Shown here: positions 13,300-21,861 of the stretch, in pieces
Layout of the letters: each line of letters begins with the position of its first letter
Position numbering within the stretch: position 1 is the first letter of the stretch
Assembly (NCBI GenBank): GCA_964367715.1
Contig: CAYIYO010000027.1
Coordinates: 1 to 24,968, forward strand
Origin: CAYIYO01 sp964367715
Lineage (GTDB): Bacteria; Chlamydiota; Chlamydiia; Chlamydiales; Criblamydiaceae
Reading direction: 5' to 3'
DNA: 24,968 bases
Notes under the pieces: generated by a model
Told to the model about the DNA's origin: nothing
The model's input: the letters and a program-made list of their open reading frames with translations, nothing else
Database searches by the model: none
Made by a program: the position numbers and the translations under genes

Positions 13300-14346
13300 A
13301 TGATGAATCTGATGGCGCAAGAAGATAAAAAGAAAATTAATTTTTTTAAAACGGACGCTGCGAACGCAATGCACTCCCTTGGTAAAGAAGGCTCCCTTGC
13401 CTGCTTAAAAAAGATGGTGCGCATCCGTCAGTTTGAATTACGCGCCGAAGCAGCATATCAACAAGGATTTATCGGCGGATTTTTTCACGCCTATATAGGT
13501 CAAGAAGCGGTCCAAACAGCCGCTGTCGAAGCTATAGGAAAAGAAAGCTGGTGGTCCACCTCTTACCGCTGTCATGCCCTTGCTCTTCTCCTGGGAATCA
13601 CTCCGGATTCCATCATGGCTGAACTTTTTGGACGCGCGACCGGCAACGCCCTCGGTCGCGGAGGCTCGATGCATCTTTATGCGGATCGCTTACTTGGCGG
13701 ATTTGGAATCGTTGGTGGACAAGTTCCGATCGCCACCGGAGCCGCTTTTACTCTCAAATATCAACAAAATAAAAAAGAGGTCTCTGTTTGTTTCCTAGGC
13801 GATGGAGCCGTTGCTCAGGGCGCCTTTCACGAATCGCTAAATATTGCCGCACTATGGGATCTCCCCTGTATCTATGTCATTGAAAATAATCAGTGGGGCA
13901 TGGGAACACATATCGGCAGAGCAATCAGCGTTGAACGTCTCGCAGAAGAAAAAGCCCCAAGCTTTGGTATGAAAGGCTATACCTTGGATGGTATGGACTT
14001 TTTTCACTGCTACGCAGGATTCAAACATTTAAAAGAAGAAGTCCTTAAAACAAGTCGTCCTGTCCTTGTCGAAGTCGTAACAGAACGTTTTAAAGGACAT
14101 TCCATCTCGGATCCGGGTCTATATCGTACTAAAGATTCTCTGCAGCAATGCATGGAGCGCGATCCTATATTATTGATGAAAGCTATGCTGATCGCAGCCG
14201 GATGGCTCGACGAAGAGGGTTATAAGGCAGTAGAGAAAGAAATGCGGCAAGAATGTATCGATGCAATCAAATACGCAGAGGCAAGTCCGTGGCCTAGCGA
14301 AAGCACGCTCGAAGAAGATGTATTTAAACCTAGTACGGGTGTGTAG
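13300..14346 (+). CDS. pdhA: Pyruvate dehydrogenase E1 component, alpha subunit
   Basis: With PdhB this thiamine-diphosphate enzyme decarboxylates pyruvate and transfers acetyl to the lipoyl group of E2. In 348 residues it shows the E1-alpha order: the HAYIGQEA helix (63-70), GGSMH, the ThDP motif GDGAVAQGAFHE (167-178) to ENNQWGMGT (195-203), and the active-site loop GHSISDPGLYRT. It is of the compact Gram-positive/mitochondrial type rather than the single-chain AceE type. Start choice is uncertain: ATG at 13300, 13303 and 13312 are in frame and none has a clear Shine-Dalgarno, so a short N-terminal difference is possible. pdhB begins one base after its stop. Confidence 0.95.
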   Translation: MMNLMAQEDKKKINFFKTDAANAMHSLGKEGSLACLKKMVRIRQFELRAEAAYQQGFIGGFFHAYIGQEAVQTAAVEAIGKESWWSTSYRCHALALLLGITPDSIMAELFGRATGNALGRGGSMHLYADRLLGGFGIVGGQVPIATGAAFTLKYQQNKKEVSVCFLGDGAVAQGAFHESLNIAALWDLPCIYVIENNQWGMGTHIGRAISVERLAEEKAPSFGMKGYTLDGMDFFHCYAGFKHLKEEVLKTSRPVLVEVVTERFKGHSISDPGLYRTKDSLQQCMERDPILLMKAMLIAAGWLDEEGYKAVEKEMRQECIDAIKYAEASPWPSESTLEEDVFKPSTGV

Positions 14347-14347
14347 C

Positions 14348-15325
14348 ATGGTCCAAATAGTAGACATAAGAGAAGCTCTCCGACAAGCAATCGATGAAGA
14401 GATGGCCCGCGATCAACGCGTCTTTATCATGGGCGAAGAAGTCGGCGAATACAACGGCGCCTATAAAATCACCAAAGGGCTTCTCGACAAATGGGGTCCC
14501 CAACGCGTCATCGATACCCCGATCGCAGAATTAGGTTTTGTCGGTCTAGGCATTGGCGCCGCAATGACGGGTCTACGCCCGATCGTCGAATTCATGAGCT
14601 TTAACTTTTCTTTTGTCGCAGCGGATCAAATTATCTCCAACGCGGCCAAAATGTACTACATGTCAGGCAACCGGTTTTCTGTTCCGATCGTTTTCCGCGG
14701 TCCAAATGGCGCCGCCGCGCAGGTCTCTAGTCAACACTCCCATTGCGTTGAAGCGCTTTACGGCAACCTTCCTGGACTGATCGTCATCGCTCCTAATACG
14801 CCTTACGATGCCAAAGGTCTTCTCAAATCCGCTGTCCGCAACGATAATCCGGTCCTTTTTCTAGAATCCGAGCTCTCCTACGGCGACAAAGGCGAAATCC
14901 CAGATGGCGAATTTTTAGTTCCGATCGGAAAAGCACGTATTGCAATCCCAGGAACAGATGTGACGATTGTCACGCATGGACGCATGGTCCATGTCTGCGA
15001 AAAAGTTGTACGCGAACTGGCCGGACAAGGCATCAAAGCAGAATTGATCGATCTTAGAACGATCCGTCCACTAGACATAAATACTATCTTAGGATCGATC
15101 CGCAAAACAAATCGATGCGTTCTCGTCGAAGAAGGTCACTATTTTGCAGGCATCTGCGCAGAAGTTGGATTTGAAATTCAAGAAAAAGCTTTTGACTTCT
15201 TAGACGCACCACTCGCACGCGTCTGCCAAGCAGAAACGCCGATGCCCTATTCAAAAGTGCTTGAACGTGCCACACTGCCCCACGTCGCTCGCATTATCGC
15301 AGCAGTAAAACAAGTGATGAGGTAA
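14348..15325 (+). CDS. pdhB: Pyruvate dehydrogenase E1 component, beta subunit
   Basis: This 325-residue partner of PdhA completes the alpha2beta2 E1 enzyme. Family features include MGEEVGEYNGAYKIT near the start, DTPIAELGFVG, VEFMSFNF, the QHSHCVEALYGN segment that contributes the active-site His, and the C-terminal domain with LIDLRTIRPLD and VLVEEGH. ATG 14348 is chosen because the family begins with this segment (VQIVDIREAL) and it follows the pdhA stop by one base. An upstream in-frame ATG at 14261 lies inside pdhA and would add 29 unrelated residues. The gap to pdhC is four bases. Confidence 0.95.
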   Translation: MVQIVDIREALRQAIDEEMARDQRVFIMGEEVGEYNGAYKITKGLLDKWGPQRVIDTPIAELGFVGLGIGAAMTGLRPIVEFMSFNFSFVAADQIISNAAKMYYMSGNRFSVPIVFRGPNGAAAQVSSQHSHCVEALYGNLPGLIVIAPNTPYDAKGLLKSAVRNDNPVLFLESELSYGDKGEIPDGEFLVPIGKARIAIPGTDVTIVTHGRMVHVCEKVVRELAGQGIKAELIDLRTIRPLDINTILGSIRKTNRCVLVEEGHYFAGICAEVGFEIQEKAFDFLDAPLARVCQAETPMPYSKVLERATLPHVARIIAAVKQVMR

Positions 15326-15329
15326 CAGA

Positions 15330-16625
15330 ATGCCGTTTACATTGACAATGCCTAAGCTCTCCCCGACAATGGAAGAGGGCACAATCGCAAAGTGGATAAA
15401 AAAAGAAGGCGACTACATTGAAGTTGGAGATGTGATGATGGAAGTTGCTACCGATAAAGCCACAGTCGAACACACAGCTTTGGATAGTGGTTATTTAAAA
15501 AAAATTATCGTCAAAGAAGGGAGCGAAGTCGTCGTGAATCAACCAATTGCCATAATGACAGAACAAAAAGACGAAAGCATTGAAGGGTACGTTCCAGAAG
15601 GAGTGACTGCTATTGCGACGCCCGCAGCATCTTCTGATCCATTAGCACCCTCTTCAAAAGAAACTTCAATAGCACCGAAACCATCGACTTCTCTTCCGCA
15701 AGCGAACTTCACTCCAGAAGCTCCTCTCGAAGGCTACCAATTCAAATATTCTGTCGAAAATGGTCGTGAACGATTAAAGGCCTCTCCTCTTGCCCGCAAA
15801 AAGGCCAAAGAGCAAGGTCTCGATATCGCCACAGTGAAAGGGTCGGGTCCTGGAGGACGCGTCGTCGCAGAAGATCTCGAACACGCCTTGCCTGCAGGGG
15901 ATTTCGTCATGGGAAAACGAGAAGTTCCATTAGAAGCTCCGGGAAGCTATGAAGAGCAATCGTTGAGTCAGATCCAAAAAGTGATCAGTCAACGTTTACA
16001 ACAATCAAAAATGTTCATTCCGCACTTTTATGTCGAACAAACAGTCGACGCAGACGCTCTCACAGCACTGCGTGAACAACTAAAAAATCTAAATATTAAG
16101 GTCTCTGTCAACGACTGCATTGTTCGCGCCTGTGCACTCGCCTTAAAAAAACATACCGACGTCAACAGCGGTTTCAATAGCGTGAACAATACAATCATCC
16201 GCTTTAAAACGATCGATATCTCCGTCGCGGTCAGCACGCCAAATGGTCTCATTACACCAATCGTTCGCCATGCCGATCATAAAAATATCGAAGAAATTTC
16301 TGTTGAAGTGCGTGCCCTGGCCGAAAAAGCAAAAGAAGGTAAGCTCGAAGCCCACGAATACAAGGGCGGATCCTTCACAGTTTCCAATCTCGGAATGTAT
16401 GGGATTTCAAGCTTTAAGGCGATTATCAATCCTCCACAAGCTGCTATATTAGCTGTGAGCGGAATCCATGAAGTCCCCGTTGTCAAAGAGGGGAGCATCG
16501 TTATTGGAAAACAAATGAAGATGACTTTATCGGCCGATCATCGTGTCATCGATGGCGTTGCCGCCGCCCAATTTCTAAATACAATAAAGAAATATTTAGA
16601 AAATCCCGCGTCTTTACTGCTTTAG
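15330..16625 (+). CDS. pdhC: Dihydrolipoamide acetyltransferase (PDH E2)
   Basis: E2 forms the core of the pyruvate dehydrogenase complex and passes acetyl to CoA. The 431-residue protein has a single N-terminal lipoyl domain (about 1-80) with the lipoylated Lys K43 in TDKATVE. A Pro/Ser/Ala-rich linker follows, then the peripheral-subunit-binding domain (about 150-187, ASPLARKKAK to EDLEHAL). The catalytic domain ends with DHRVIDG (403-409), containing the active His404 and Asp408. GAGG stands about eight bases upstream of the ATG, within the end of pdhB. It is last in pdhABC. A weak hairpin (tttact/agtaaa) overlaps its stop codon. No E3 gene follows, so E3 must come from elsewhere; the sthA gene at 4596 is not a substitute. 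Confidence 0.96.
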   Translation: MPFTLTMPKLSPTMEEGTIAKWIKKEGDYIEVGDVMMEVATDKATVEHTALDSGYLKKIIVKEGSEVVVNQPIAIMTEQKDESIEGYVPEGVTAIATPAASSDPLAPSSKETSIAPKPSTSLPQANFTPEAPLEGYQFKYSVENGRERLKASPLARKKAKEQGLDIATVKGSGPGGRVVAEDLEHALPAGDFVMGKREVPLEAPGSYEEQSLSQIQKVISQRLQQSKMFIPHFYVEQTVDADALTALREQLKNLNIKVSVNDCIVRACALALKKHTDVNSGFNSVNNTIIRFKTIDISVAVSTPNGLITPIVRHADHKNIEEISVEVRALAEKAKEGKLEAHEYKGGSFTVSNLGMYGISSFKAIINPPQAAILAVSGIHEVPVVKEGSIVIGKQMKMTLSADHRVIDGVAAAQFLNTIKKYLENPASLLL

Positions 16626-16998
16626 TAAAAGAGCGGCATAAAAAAATATTAAGAATGACGATGTATCACTATGTCGGTCTTTCAGTCACCATTTTTTAAA
16701 ATTCCTTTCCTAAGCCTCCGCTGCGCTTCGACCTAATCGCGATTAAGGCTTGAACAACGGCTTATGAAAGCGGTGACTTGTCACGGCTTTGATAGGCACC
16801 GACTTGTCGGTGCCACTACAGATTGGAAGTTTATTTGGCTGTTAATGGTTGAGAGTGTTATGTCGCTGCCGCGACATATCGTCAAGAAAAGATGTCTCCA
16901 TTTCTAATGATCTGTCGCCCCACTTCATAAGCCGTTGGGGAGAGATTTAGAAGGGAGGAAGTCTTAACTTCAAAGATAATCCGTTGCATGCCTCATTA
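16626..16998. other. 373-base gap between convergent pdhC and lpxD, repeats only
   Basis: No supported coding frame is present. The stretch is filled by short perfect dyads: taatcgcgatta (16734-16745), gtgac-tt-gtcac (16773-16784), ggcaccgac-tt-gtcggtgcc (16795-16814) and atgtcgc-tgcc-gcgacat (16860-16877). These lie within or beside the longer inverted-repeat unit annotated at 16755-16937. Any of them could help stop the converging transcripts. Confidence 0.7.
16755..16937. repeat. Miniature repeat unit with 14-bp perfect terminal inverted repeats
   Basis: caacggcttatgaa (16755-16768) is exactly inverted at 16924-16937, and similarity continues loosely inward (agcggtgac against the complement of gtcgccccac). 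The interior holds three compact hairpins. The edge cggcttatg and the following gcgg..gcttg pattern resemble the palindrome at 6032-6126. No target duplication or transposase is seen. Confidence 0.6.
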
Positions 16999-18033
16999 TT
17001 ATTTTTTGAGGAGTATACGGAGTTCTTTTAGTTCGCGGACATATTTATCGATGTTGCGTAGGTGGACGGTCATGCGATTGTGTTCGAGCATAGGCATGGC
17101 AGGGGCGCCGCCATAGTTTCCGGCCTTATCGATGGACTTGGATGCTCCTGACCGTGCGGACATGACAACGCCATCAGCCAATGTAATATGGCCGGAGATT
17201 CCCACTTGTCCGGCGAGGACAACATTTTTTCCAGTTTTACTGGAGCCGGCGATGCCGACCTGTGAGACGATGATGTTATCTTCGCCGATGATGACACCGT
17301 GAGCGATTTGGACTTGGTTGTCAATTTTACTGCCGCGTCCGATGCGTGTGGTTTTAAAGCGGGCGCGATCAATCGTTGTGTTGGCACCGATTTCGACGTC
17401 GTCTTCGATGGTGACGGTTCCGACTTGATTGAGTTTTGTATGTTTTCCTTTGGCATCTGTGGTGTACCCAAAGCCGCAGGATCCGATGACGGCTCCTGGC
17501 TGTATGATGACGCGGTTTCCGAGATGGCAGCGTTCGCGGATGGTCACGTTAGGGTAGAGGTGGCAATCGTTGCCAATTGTTGTTCCAACTCCGCAATAGA
17601 CTCTGGCCCCGATAAAGGTGTTATTGCCGATGATGGCATCTTGTTCGATGATTGCGTAAGGTCCGATGGTGACGCATTGACCAATTTTTACTGTAGGATG
17701 CACGACTGCTGTGGGATGGATCCCATCAAAACCGGAGTGAACAGTTGCGTTGCTGTTAAGGATTTCCAGGATCATTTGAAAGTGGCGTGAGGGATTGTCG
17801 CTGATGAGGAAGTTGCGACCGGGAATCAGGGGTAGGTTTGGATTGATAAAAATCACCCCCGCCTTAGAGCTGTGCATGGCACGTTCGTAGCGGGGATTGG
17901 CGAGGAATGAGGCGTCATTTTCATCTGCAGTGTCGAGGTCTGCAACATTGCTGATACGATGTTGAGAATTGCCTACTAACGTTGTTTTTGTTAGGAGTGC
18001 AAGTTCTTCAAGTGAAAATGACTTTAGGCTCAT
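16999..18033 (-). CDS. lpxD: UDP-3-O-(3-hydroxyacyl)glucosamine N-acyltransferase
   Basis: LpxD adds the second 3-hydroxyacyl chain, from acyl-ACP, to UDP-3-O-acyl-glucosamine in lipid A synthesis at the cytoplasmic side. The 344-residue product (E. coli 341) has the N-terminal uridine-binding domain (about 1-97), a left-handed beta-helix of hexapeptide repeats (about 100-290) and a C-terminal helix. The catalytic His is in QIAHG at H245. GFGYTTDAKGKHTKLNQ is the typical loop preceding it. ATG 18033 is preferred because GAGG sits well before it; ATG 18042 (three residues longer) has AAGG touching the start codon. It follows ompH by 17 bases in the bamA-ompH-lpxD order found widely in Gram-negatives. 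The acyl donor would come from the fab cluster nearby. Confidence 0.95.
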   Translation of the reverse strand: MSLKSFSLEELALLTKTTLVGNSQHRISNVADLDTADENDASFLANPRYERAMHSSKAGVIFINPNLPLIPGRNFLISDNPSRHFQMILEILNSNATVHSGFDGIHPTAVVHPTVKIGQCVTIGPYAIIEQDAIIGNNTFIGARVYCGVGTTIGNDCHLYPNVTIRERCHLGNRVIIQPGAVIGSCGFGYTTDAKGKHTKLNQVGTVTIEDDVEIGANTTIDRARFKTTRIGRGSKIDNQVQIAHGVIIGEDNIIVSQVGIAGSSKTGKNVVLAGQVGISGHITLADGVVMSARSGASKSIDKAGNYGGAPAMPMLEHNRMTVHLRNIDKYVRELKELRILLKK

Positions 18034-18050
18034 GTTCCTCATCCTTTATA

Positions 18051-18641
18051 TTATTTTGCTAATGGCACCGCTGTTTGCTTGTCGAATCCTTCGTCAAGAG
18101 CGTTGATCACCTTATCTGTGATGTCGAGTGCACCATGATAGTAGAAGCAGGCATCTTCGTTGATGACGAGATTAAGATTCAACTTTTCTCCTACTTCTTT
18201 TGCTGTTGTTGCGACAGATTCTGTTAGCTTTTGCACAATTTTGAAATTTGCTTGGCTTAGCGTTTGGTAAAGCTGTTGCTGTTGTTGTGACATTTCCTGG
18301 TTGAGGGCACGGAATTTGTGTTTTAGTTCCGCTTCCGCTTCGTTCGAAAGACTGTCAACATAGTCTGCATCTTCTAGTTTTTGTGCAAGCGCTGTTAAAT
18401 CTTTTTCTTTATTCTTTAGTACTTGCTCTGCTTGAGTTTTAAGCGCTTCGAAGGAGGCCGCTTCTTGTTTTCCCATTTTGGATTTTTCAACACATTGTTT
18501 GAAATTTACAACACCAAGTTTCAATGGTTCAATTGTTCCGTCTGCAGCATGTGCGTGTGCGAATGAAGATCCCATTACAACTGTTGCTGCGATGAAGACG
18601 ACTCGGATGAGTTTCCCTGCATTATTTTTCAAATTTCTCAT
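18051..18641 (-). CDS. OmpH/Skp-family periplasmic chaperone
   Basis: Skp-type trimers hold unfolded outer-membrane proteins in the periplasm on the way to BamA. The 196-residue precursor starts with a clear signal peptide: basic MRNLKNNAGK, a hydrophobic core VVFIAATVVMG, and cleavage probably after SSFAHAHA. LKLGVVNFKQCVEKSKMGKQ is the conserved OmpH start. A long Gln/Glu/Lys-rich helical arm follows (about 60-130, with QQQQQ-type content). AAGGAG lies seven bases upstream of the ATG. It is co-directional between bamA (26-base gap) and lpxD (17-base gap), which supports the assignment. Skp proteins diverge quickly, so the family is called from signal peptide, helices and context as much as from identity. 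Confidence 0.9.
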   Translation of the reverse strand: MRNLKNNAGKLIRVVFIAATVVMGSSFAHAHAADGTIEPLKLGVVNFKQCVEKSKMGKQEAASFEALKTQAEQVLKNKEKDLTALAQKLEDADYVDSLSNEAEAELKHKFRALNQEMSQQQQQLYQTLSQANFKIVQKLTESVATTAKEVGEKLNLNLVINEDACFYYHGALDITDKVINALDEGFDKQTAVPLAK

Positions 18642-18667
18642 GTTATACTCCTTAAGTTAAAAAATAC

Positions 18668-21028
18668 TTAGAATTTACCACCGATGTTGAGGAAGAATTT
18701 CTTCACATCACTTCTGTTGTCAGCATTGATAGGGAATCCCATCCCGATGCTTAATGGCGGACCACTTTCAAACACTTGAAAACGGGCGCCGAATCCTGCT
18801 GAAGTGTACAATTTCCCAAAGTCCCAATGTGCGAGGGAAAGGTGACCGGCATCGATAAAGAGGAATCCGTCCAATCTTTTCCATAGACGACGTTGAAATT
18901 CTGCAGAGAGCAGCTGCATGGAGATACCGCCCTCTGGATCGCCTTTATTAAATTGTGGGCCGAGACGGTAAGGGCGGAATCCACGAATTTCGTTTTCACC
19001 CCCGAGGAAGAAACGTTCATCGATTGGAAGGTGGTCGCCCTGTGTCTGGCCGATCGGTTGGATGAAGCGTGCATCGGCTCTAAATTTTAGGACGTTGCGT
19101 GTTCCAACTGGAATATAGTAGGTGTTGAGGTAGCCTAAGCTTGCGAAGCAATAGTTTCCTCCTAAACCTGCATATTCTGTTTCAATACGCGAGCGGAATC
19201 CAGCGGTTGGACGTGCGATGCTGTTTGTCGAGTCGTAGCCGAGGGAGACTCCTGAAGCAGAAATGATCCCTGCATATTTTGCTTGGCGCTGTAGGGAAGG
19301 AGGTGCGTCGCTGTCGACATCAACGTCTGAATTACGGATACGATAGTGCCAGGAAAGACGGAGGAAGGCATTGATCTCGTAGGTGGCGCGGAGGTTTAAT
19401 CCCCAGGCATTGATCTGGTAATCGTTAGAGATGTAGCGGTTGTTGGAACGCTCGAGGTCGATACCAACGCTCCATGGAGTGTCCATGAAGTGCGGTTTTG
19501 TCCATGAGGCCATGTACTTGCGGCTTTTCGCTCCGATGGTTCCTGTAAAGTGAAGGTATTCACCGCCGCCACGGAGGGCTTGTGGACCGTCTCTCCATAC
19601 TGAGCGTAGCCCTTTGTAATTAAAGTTACTTTCGCTGATGTTAAGACCGCCGAATACGCTTTCTACCGTGCTGAATCCGAAGAATAAGCCGAAGTTTCCT
19701 GTGCGAGTTTCTTCTACTTCGACGTGCACGTCGCGGTAGTTGCCTTCGAGGCAGGAGGATTCCTCTTCGGTCCGGACGGCATAGACGTTTACGTTTTTGA
19801 AATAGCCCATATTGCGTAGACGTTCTTCTGTGTGGCGCAGGCGTTCGAGGTTGAAGACCTCGCCCGGAACGAGGAGTGTTTCGTGCAAGATAACATTTGT
19901 CTGTGTAGAGCAGTTGCCGAAGACTTTTATCAGACCTACGCGGTATTGTTCGCCTTCTTCAATTTTAAATTTAACAGAGTAGATGCATCCACATTCTTCT
20001 AGCTGAGGTTCGAAATTAACGAATGCTTCGATATGTCCGCGACGACCGTATAATAAGGTGATGTTATCGATTGTTTCGCGAATCTTTTCTGGTGAGTAGG
20101 CATCGCCTTCGCAGATGCTGAATTTAGAGCGGATCTGTTCGTCGGAGAAGAGAGTGTTGCCTTCAAATGATAGACATCCGCATTGGTAGCGTTCGCCTTT
20201 TGTGGCGTGGATGAAGACGATAATGCGGTGGCACTCTTTTGCTTCCATCACTTCCATCTCCACTTCTGCGTCGGCGTACCCCTTATTTTGGAGGTAGTTG
20301 AGGATGAGGAATTGGTCCATTTGAACAGCTTCTTCGTGGTATGTACCTTCGTCTGTCAGCCAGCTTGTGAAGAAATTGTATTTTTTGGTGTGGATCATTT
20401 CTAACAATTCTTCTTCTTCGTCGGCGCAGAAGCCGCGAAAGACGATGTCTTTGATGGTTCCTGCGCGGCCTTCGACGACGCAAATTTGAATTTCAATTTC
20501 ATTTGTTTTGTCGTCGAATTCAATGTTGTAGCTAAGTTGGGCTTCGAAAAATCCTTTTTTGACGTAGTAGGCTTTTACTTTACGGAAGGCGAGAAGGAAG
20601 TCTTGTCGGTCGAAGATGGCGCCGATGCTGATCCCTAGTTCTTTTTGTAGATCTTTATCAGCGATTTTAGTGTTTCCATTCCAATTGATGACGCGGATGA
20701 CTGGCTTGGGCCATACGTGGAGGCTGATGTTCATCTTTCCGTTAGAAGTGCCAATCCATGGTTCGATCCGATCGAATTCTTGAGTCAACACTTTTAAATC
20801 TTGGTCAAATTCGGCTTGAGAGAAGCGGTCGTTTTCATGGATTTTGATCCTTGAACGGACAAGTTTTTCTTGGTGTTCGGGATTTGTCACATTACCTTCT
20901 ACAACAACTTCAATCGTTTCAATGAGTTGATTTTCATATTGTTGTCCTTCGGCAAATAGCGAGTTTATTGGTGGCACGAAGGCAAAGAGAAGAAAAAATA
21001 TGGTGACATAGTGCTGTAAAGACGTCAT
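18668..21028 (-). CDS. bamA: Outer-membrane protein assembly factor BamA (Omp85)
   Basis: BamA is the outer-membrane barrel that inserts other barrel proteins. The 786-residue precursor has a signal peptide (hydrophobic 7-22, cleavage near SLFA), then POTRA-type repeats (about 35-435) and a C-terminal 16-strand barrel from about 445. The barrel contains the IRGF motif of the Omp85 substrate loop (ENEIRGFRPY) and ends with a terminal Phe (IGGKF), the usual outer-membrane signal. An oddity is ten Cys residues between 183 and 426 in the periplasmic part (including CGC pairs at 283/285 and 346/348); E. coli BamA has none there. This fits the disulfide-linked envelope of chlamydiae. It leads the bamA-ompH-lpxD operon, with a promoter at 21061-21089. 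Confidence 0.96.
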   Translation of the reverse strand: MTSLQHYVTIFFLLFAFVPPINSLFAEGQQYENQLIETIEVVVEGNVTNPEHQEKLVRSRIKIHENDRFSQAEFDQDLKVLTQEFDRIEPWIGTSNGKMNISLHVWPKPVIRVINWNGNTKIADKDLQKELGISIGAIFDRQDFLLAFRKVKAYYVKKGFFEAQLSYNIEFDDKTNEIEIQICVVEGRAGTIKDIVFRGFCADEEEELLEMIHTKKYNFFTSWLTDEGTYHEEAVQMDQFLILNYLQNKGYADAEVEMEVMEAKECHRIIVFIHATKGERYQCGCLSFEGNTLFSDEQIRSKFSICEGDAYSPEKIRETIDNITLLYGRRGHIEAFVNFEPQLEECGCIYSVKFKIEEGEQYRVGLIKVFGNCSTQTNVILHETLLVPGEVFNLERLRHTEERLRNMGYFKNVNVYAVRTEEESSCLEGNYRDVHVEVEETRTGNFGLFFGFSTVESVFGGLNISESNFNYKGLRSVWRDGPQALRGGGEYLHFTGTIGAKSRKYMASWTKPHFMDTPWSVGIDLERSNNRYISNDYQINAWGLNLRATYEINAFLRLSWHYRIRNSDVDVDSDAPPSLQRQAKYAGIISASGVSLGYDSTNSIARPTAGFRSRIETEYAGLGGNYCFASLGYLNTYYIPVGTRNVLKFRADARFIQPIGQTQGDHLPIDERFFLGGENEIRGFRPYRLGPQFNKGDPEGGISMQLLSAEFQRRLWKRLDGFLFIDAGHLSLAHWDFGKLYTSAGFGARFQVFESGPPLSIGMGFPINADNRSDVKKFFLNIGGKF

Positions 21029-21060
21029 AAAAACCCCGGTATTAGAAGAAATAGCACCCC

Positions 21061-21089
21061 ATCCTAATGGAGTTTATCGATTTTTGCAA
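21061..21089 (-). promoter_or_regulatory. Promoter of bamA-ompH-lpxD
   Basis: On the minus strand TTGCAA (21084-21089), a 17-base spacer and TAGGAT (21061-21066) form a good sigma-70-type match. Transcription would start about 26 bases before the bamA ATG. It lies between the recR stop and bamA, so bamA need not depend on recR transcription. Confidence 0.55.
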
Positions 21090-21126
21090 GGAAGTATCCC
21101 GAAGTAATTCAAAAATTGAGATGAAA

Positions 21127-21723
21127 TTAAAAAGAAGAGCGACCAGAAAAGGCGCGGGCAAGCGTGCCACCATCGATGTAGTCGAGAGAGCTTCCCATGG
21201 GAATTCCAAAGGCAAGGCGTGAAACGGTGATGCCTAGATGTTCGAGGTCGTTTTTTAAATAAAGGGAAGTGGCATCTCCTTCAAGAGTGGAGTCGAGAGC
21301 AATGACAACTTCGCGAATCCCATGCGTTTCAATGCGTTCGAGCAGACGTGAAATGGTTAACTTTTCTGGCATGATCCCTTCCATCGGAGATAATAGTCCT
21401 CCGAGAACGTGGAAGAGTCCATGAAATTCCGATGTTTCATCAATGGCATAGGCATCGCGCGGGGAGGCGATGATGCATAGGATTCCCTCCGCAGCACGTG
21501 CAGGAGTACAAAAGTAGCAAGGCTCTTGCCCTTTTAAACATCCGCATACCTCGCAATAGCCAAGGTTATTTTCTAATTCACTTAACACCTGCGCGAATTC
21601 TTGACGGTAGTTTCTAGGCCACGAGAGCAGATTGAACGCATAACGTTCGGCTGTTTTGTTCCCTACACCAGGGAGGCGCTTCAACATATGAATTAATGTG
21701 AGTAGGTGAGAAGGATATTTCAT
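21127..21723 (-). CDS. recR: Recombination mediator RecR
   Basis: RecR works with RecO (and RecF) to load RecA on single-stranded DNA at gaps. The 198-residue protein (E. coli 201) has the N-terminal helix-hairpin-helix LKRLPGVGNKTAERYAF, a four-Cys zinc finger CEVCGCLKGQEPCYFC, and a Toprim domain with VVIALDSTLEGDAT and the C-terminal FGIPMGSSLDYIDGGTLARAFSGR. ATG 21723 matches the usual RecR beginning; in-frame ATGs at 21735 and 21759 would add 4 or 12 residues, and none has a clear Shine-Dalgarno. It is divergent from fabH and 98 bases upstream of bamA on the same strand. Confidence 0.94.
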   Translation of the reverse strand: MKYPSHLLTLIHMLKRLPGVGNKTAERYAFNLLSWPRNYRQEFAQVLSELENNLGYCEVCGCLKGQEPCYFCTPARAAEGILCIIASPRDAYAIDETSEFHGLFHVLGGLLSPMEGIMPEKLTISRLLERIETHGIREVVIALDSTLEGDATSLYLKNDLEHLGITVSRLAFGIPMGSSLDYIDGGTLARAFSGRSSF

Positions 21724-21808
21724 AGAACTTATCATACGGGCTGCTTGAATTTTCCACACTGATAAAATTAATTTTTATAGACAACGTTGTTTTCGCAGAC
21801 GGTAATAC

Positions 21809-21837
21809 TTGTCAGGTTACTGCAACGGTGATAGAAT
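21809..21837 (+). promoter_or_regulatory. Promoter of the fabH-fabD-fabG-acpP operon
   Basis: TTGTCA (21809-21814), a 17-base spacer and TAGAAT (21832-21837) form a good sigma-70-type promoter, 24 bases before the fabH ATG. No FapR-like or FadR-like palindrome is obvious around it. Confidence 0.6.
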
Positions 21838-21861
21838 GGATCCTTTATATCGAGGACTGCT

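Noticed and set aside
14261..14347. Longer pdhB start inside pdhA
   Set aside because: The 29 added residues overlap pdhA out of frame and do not resemble the E1-beta N-terminus.
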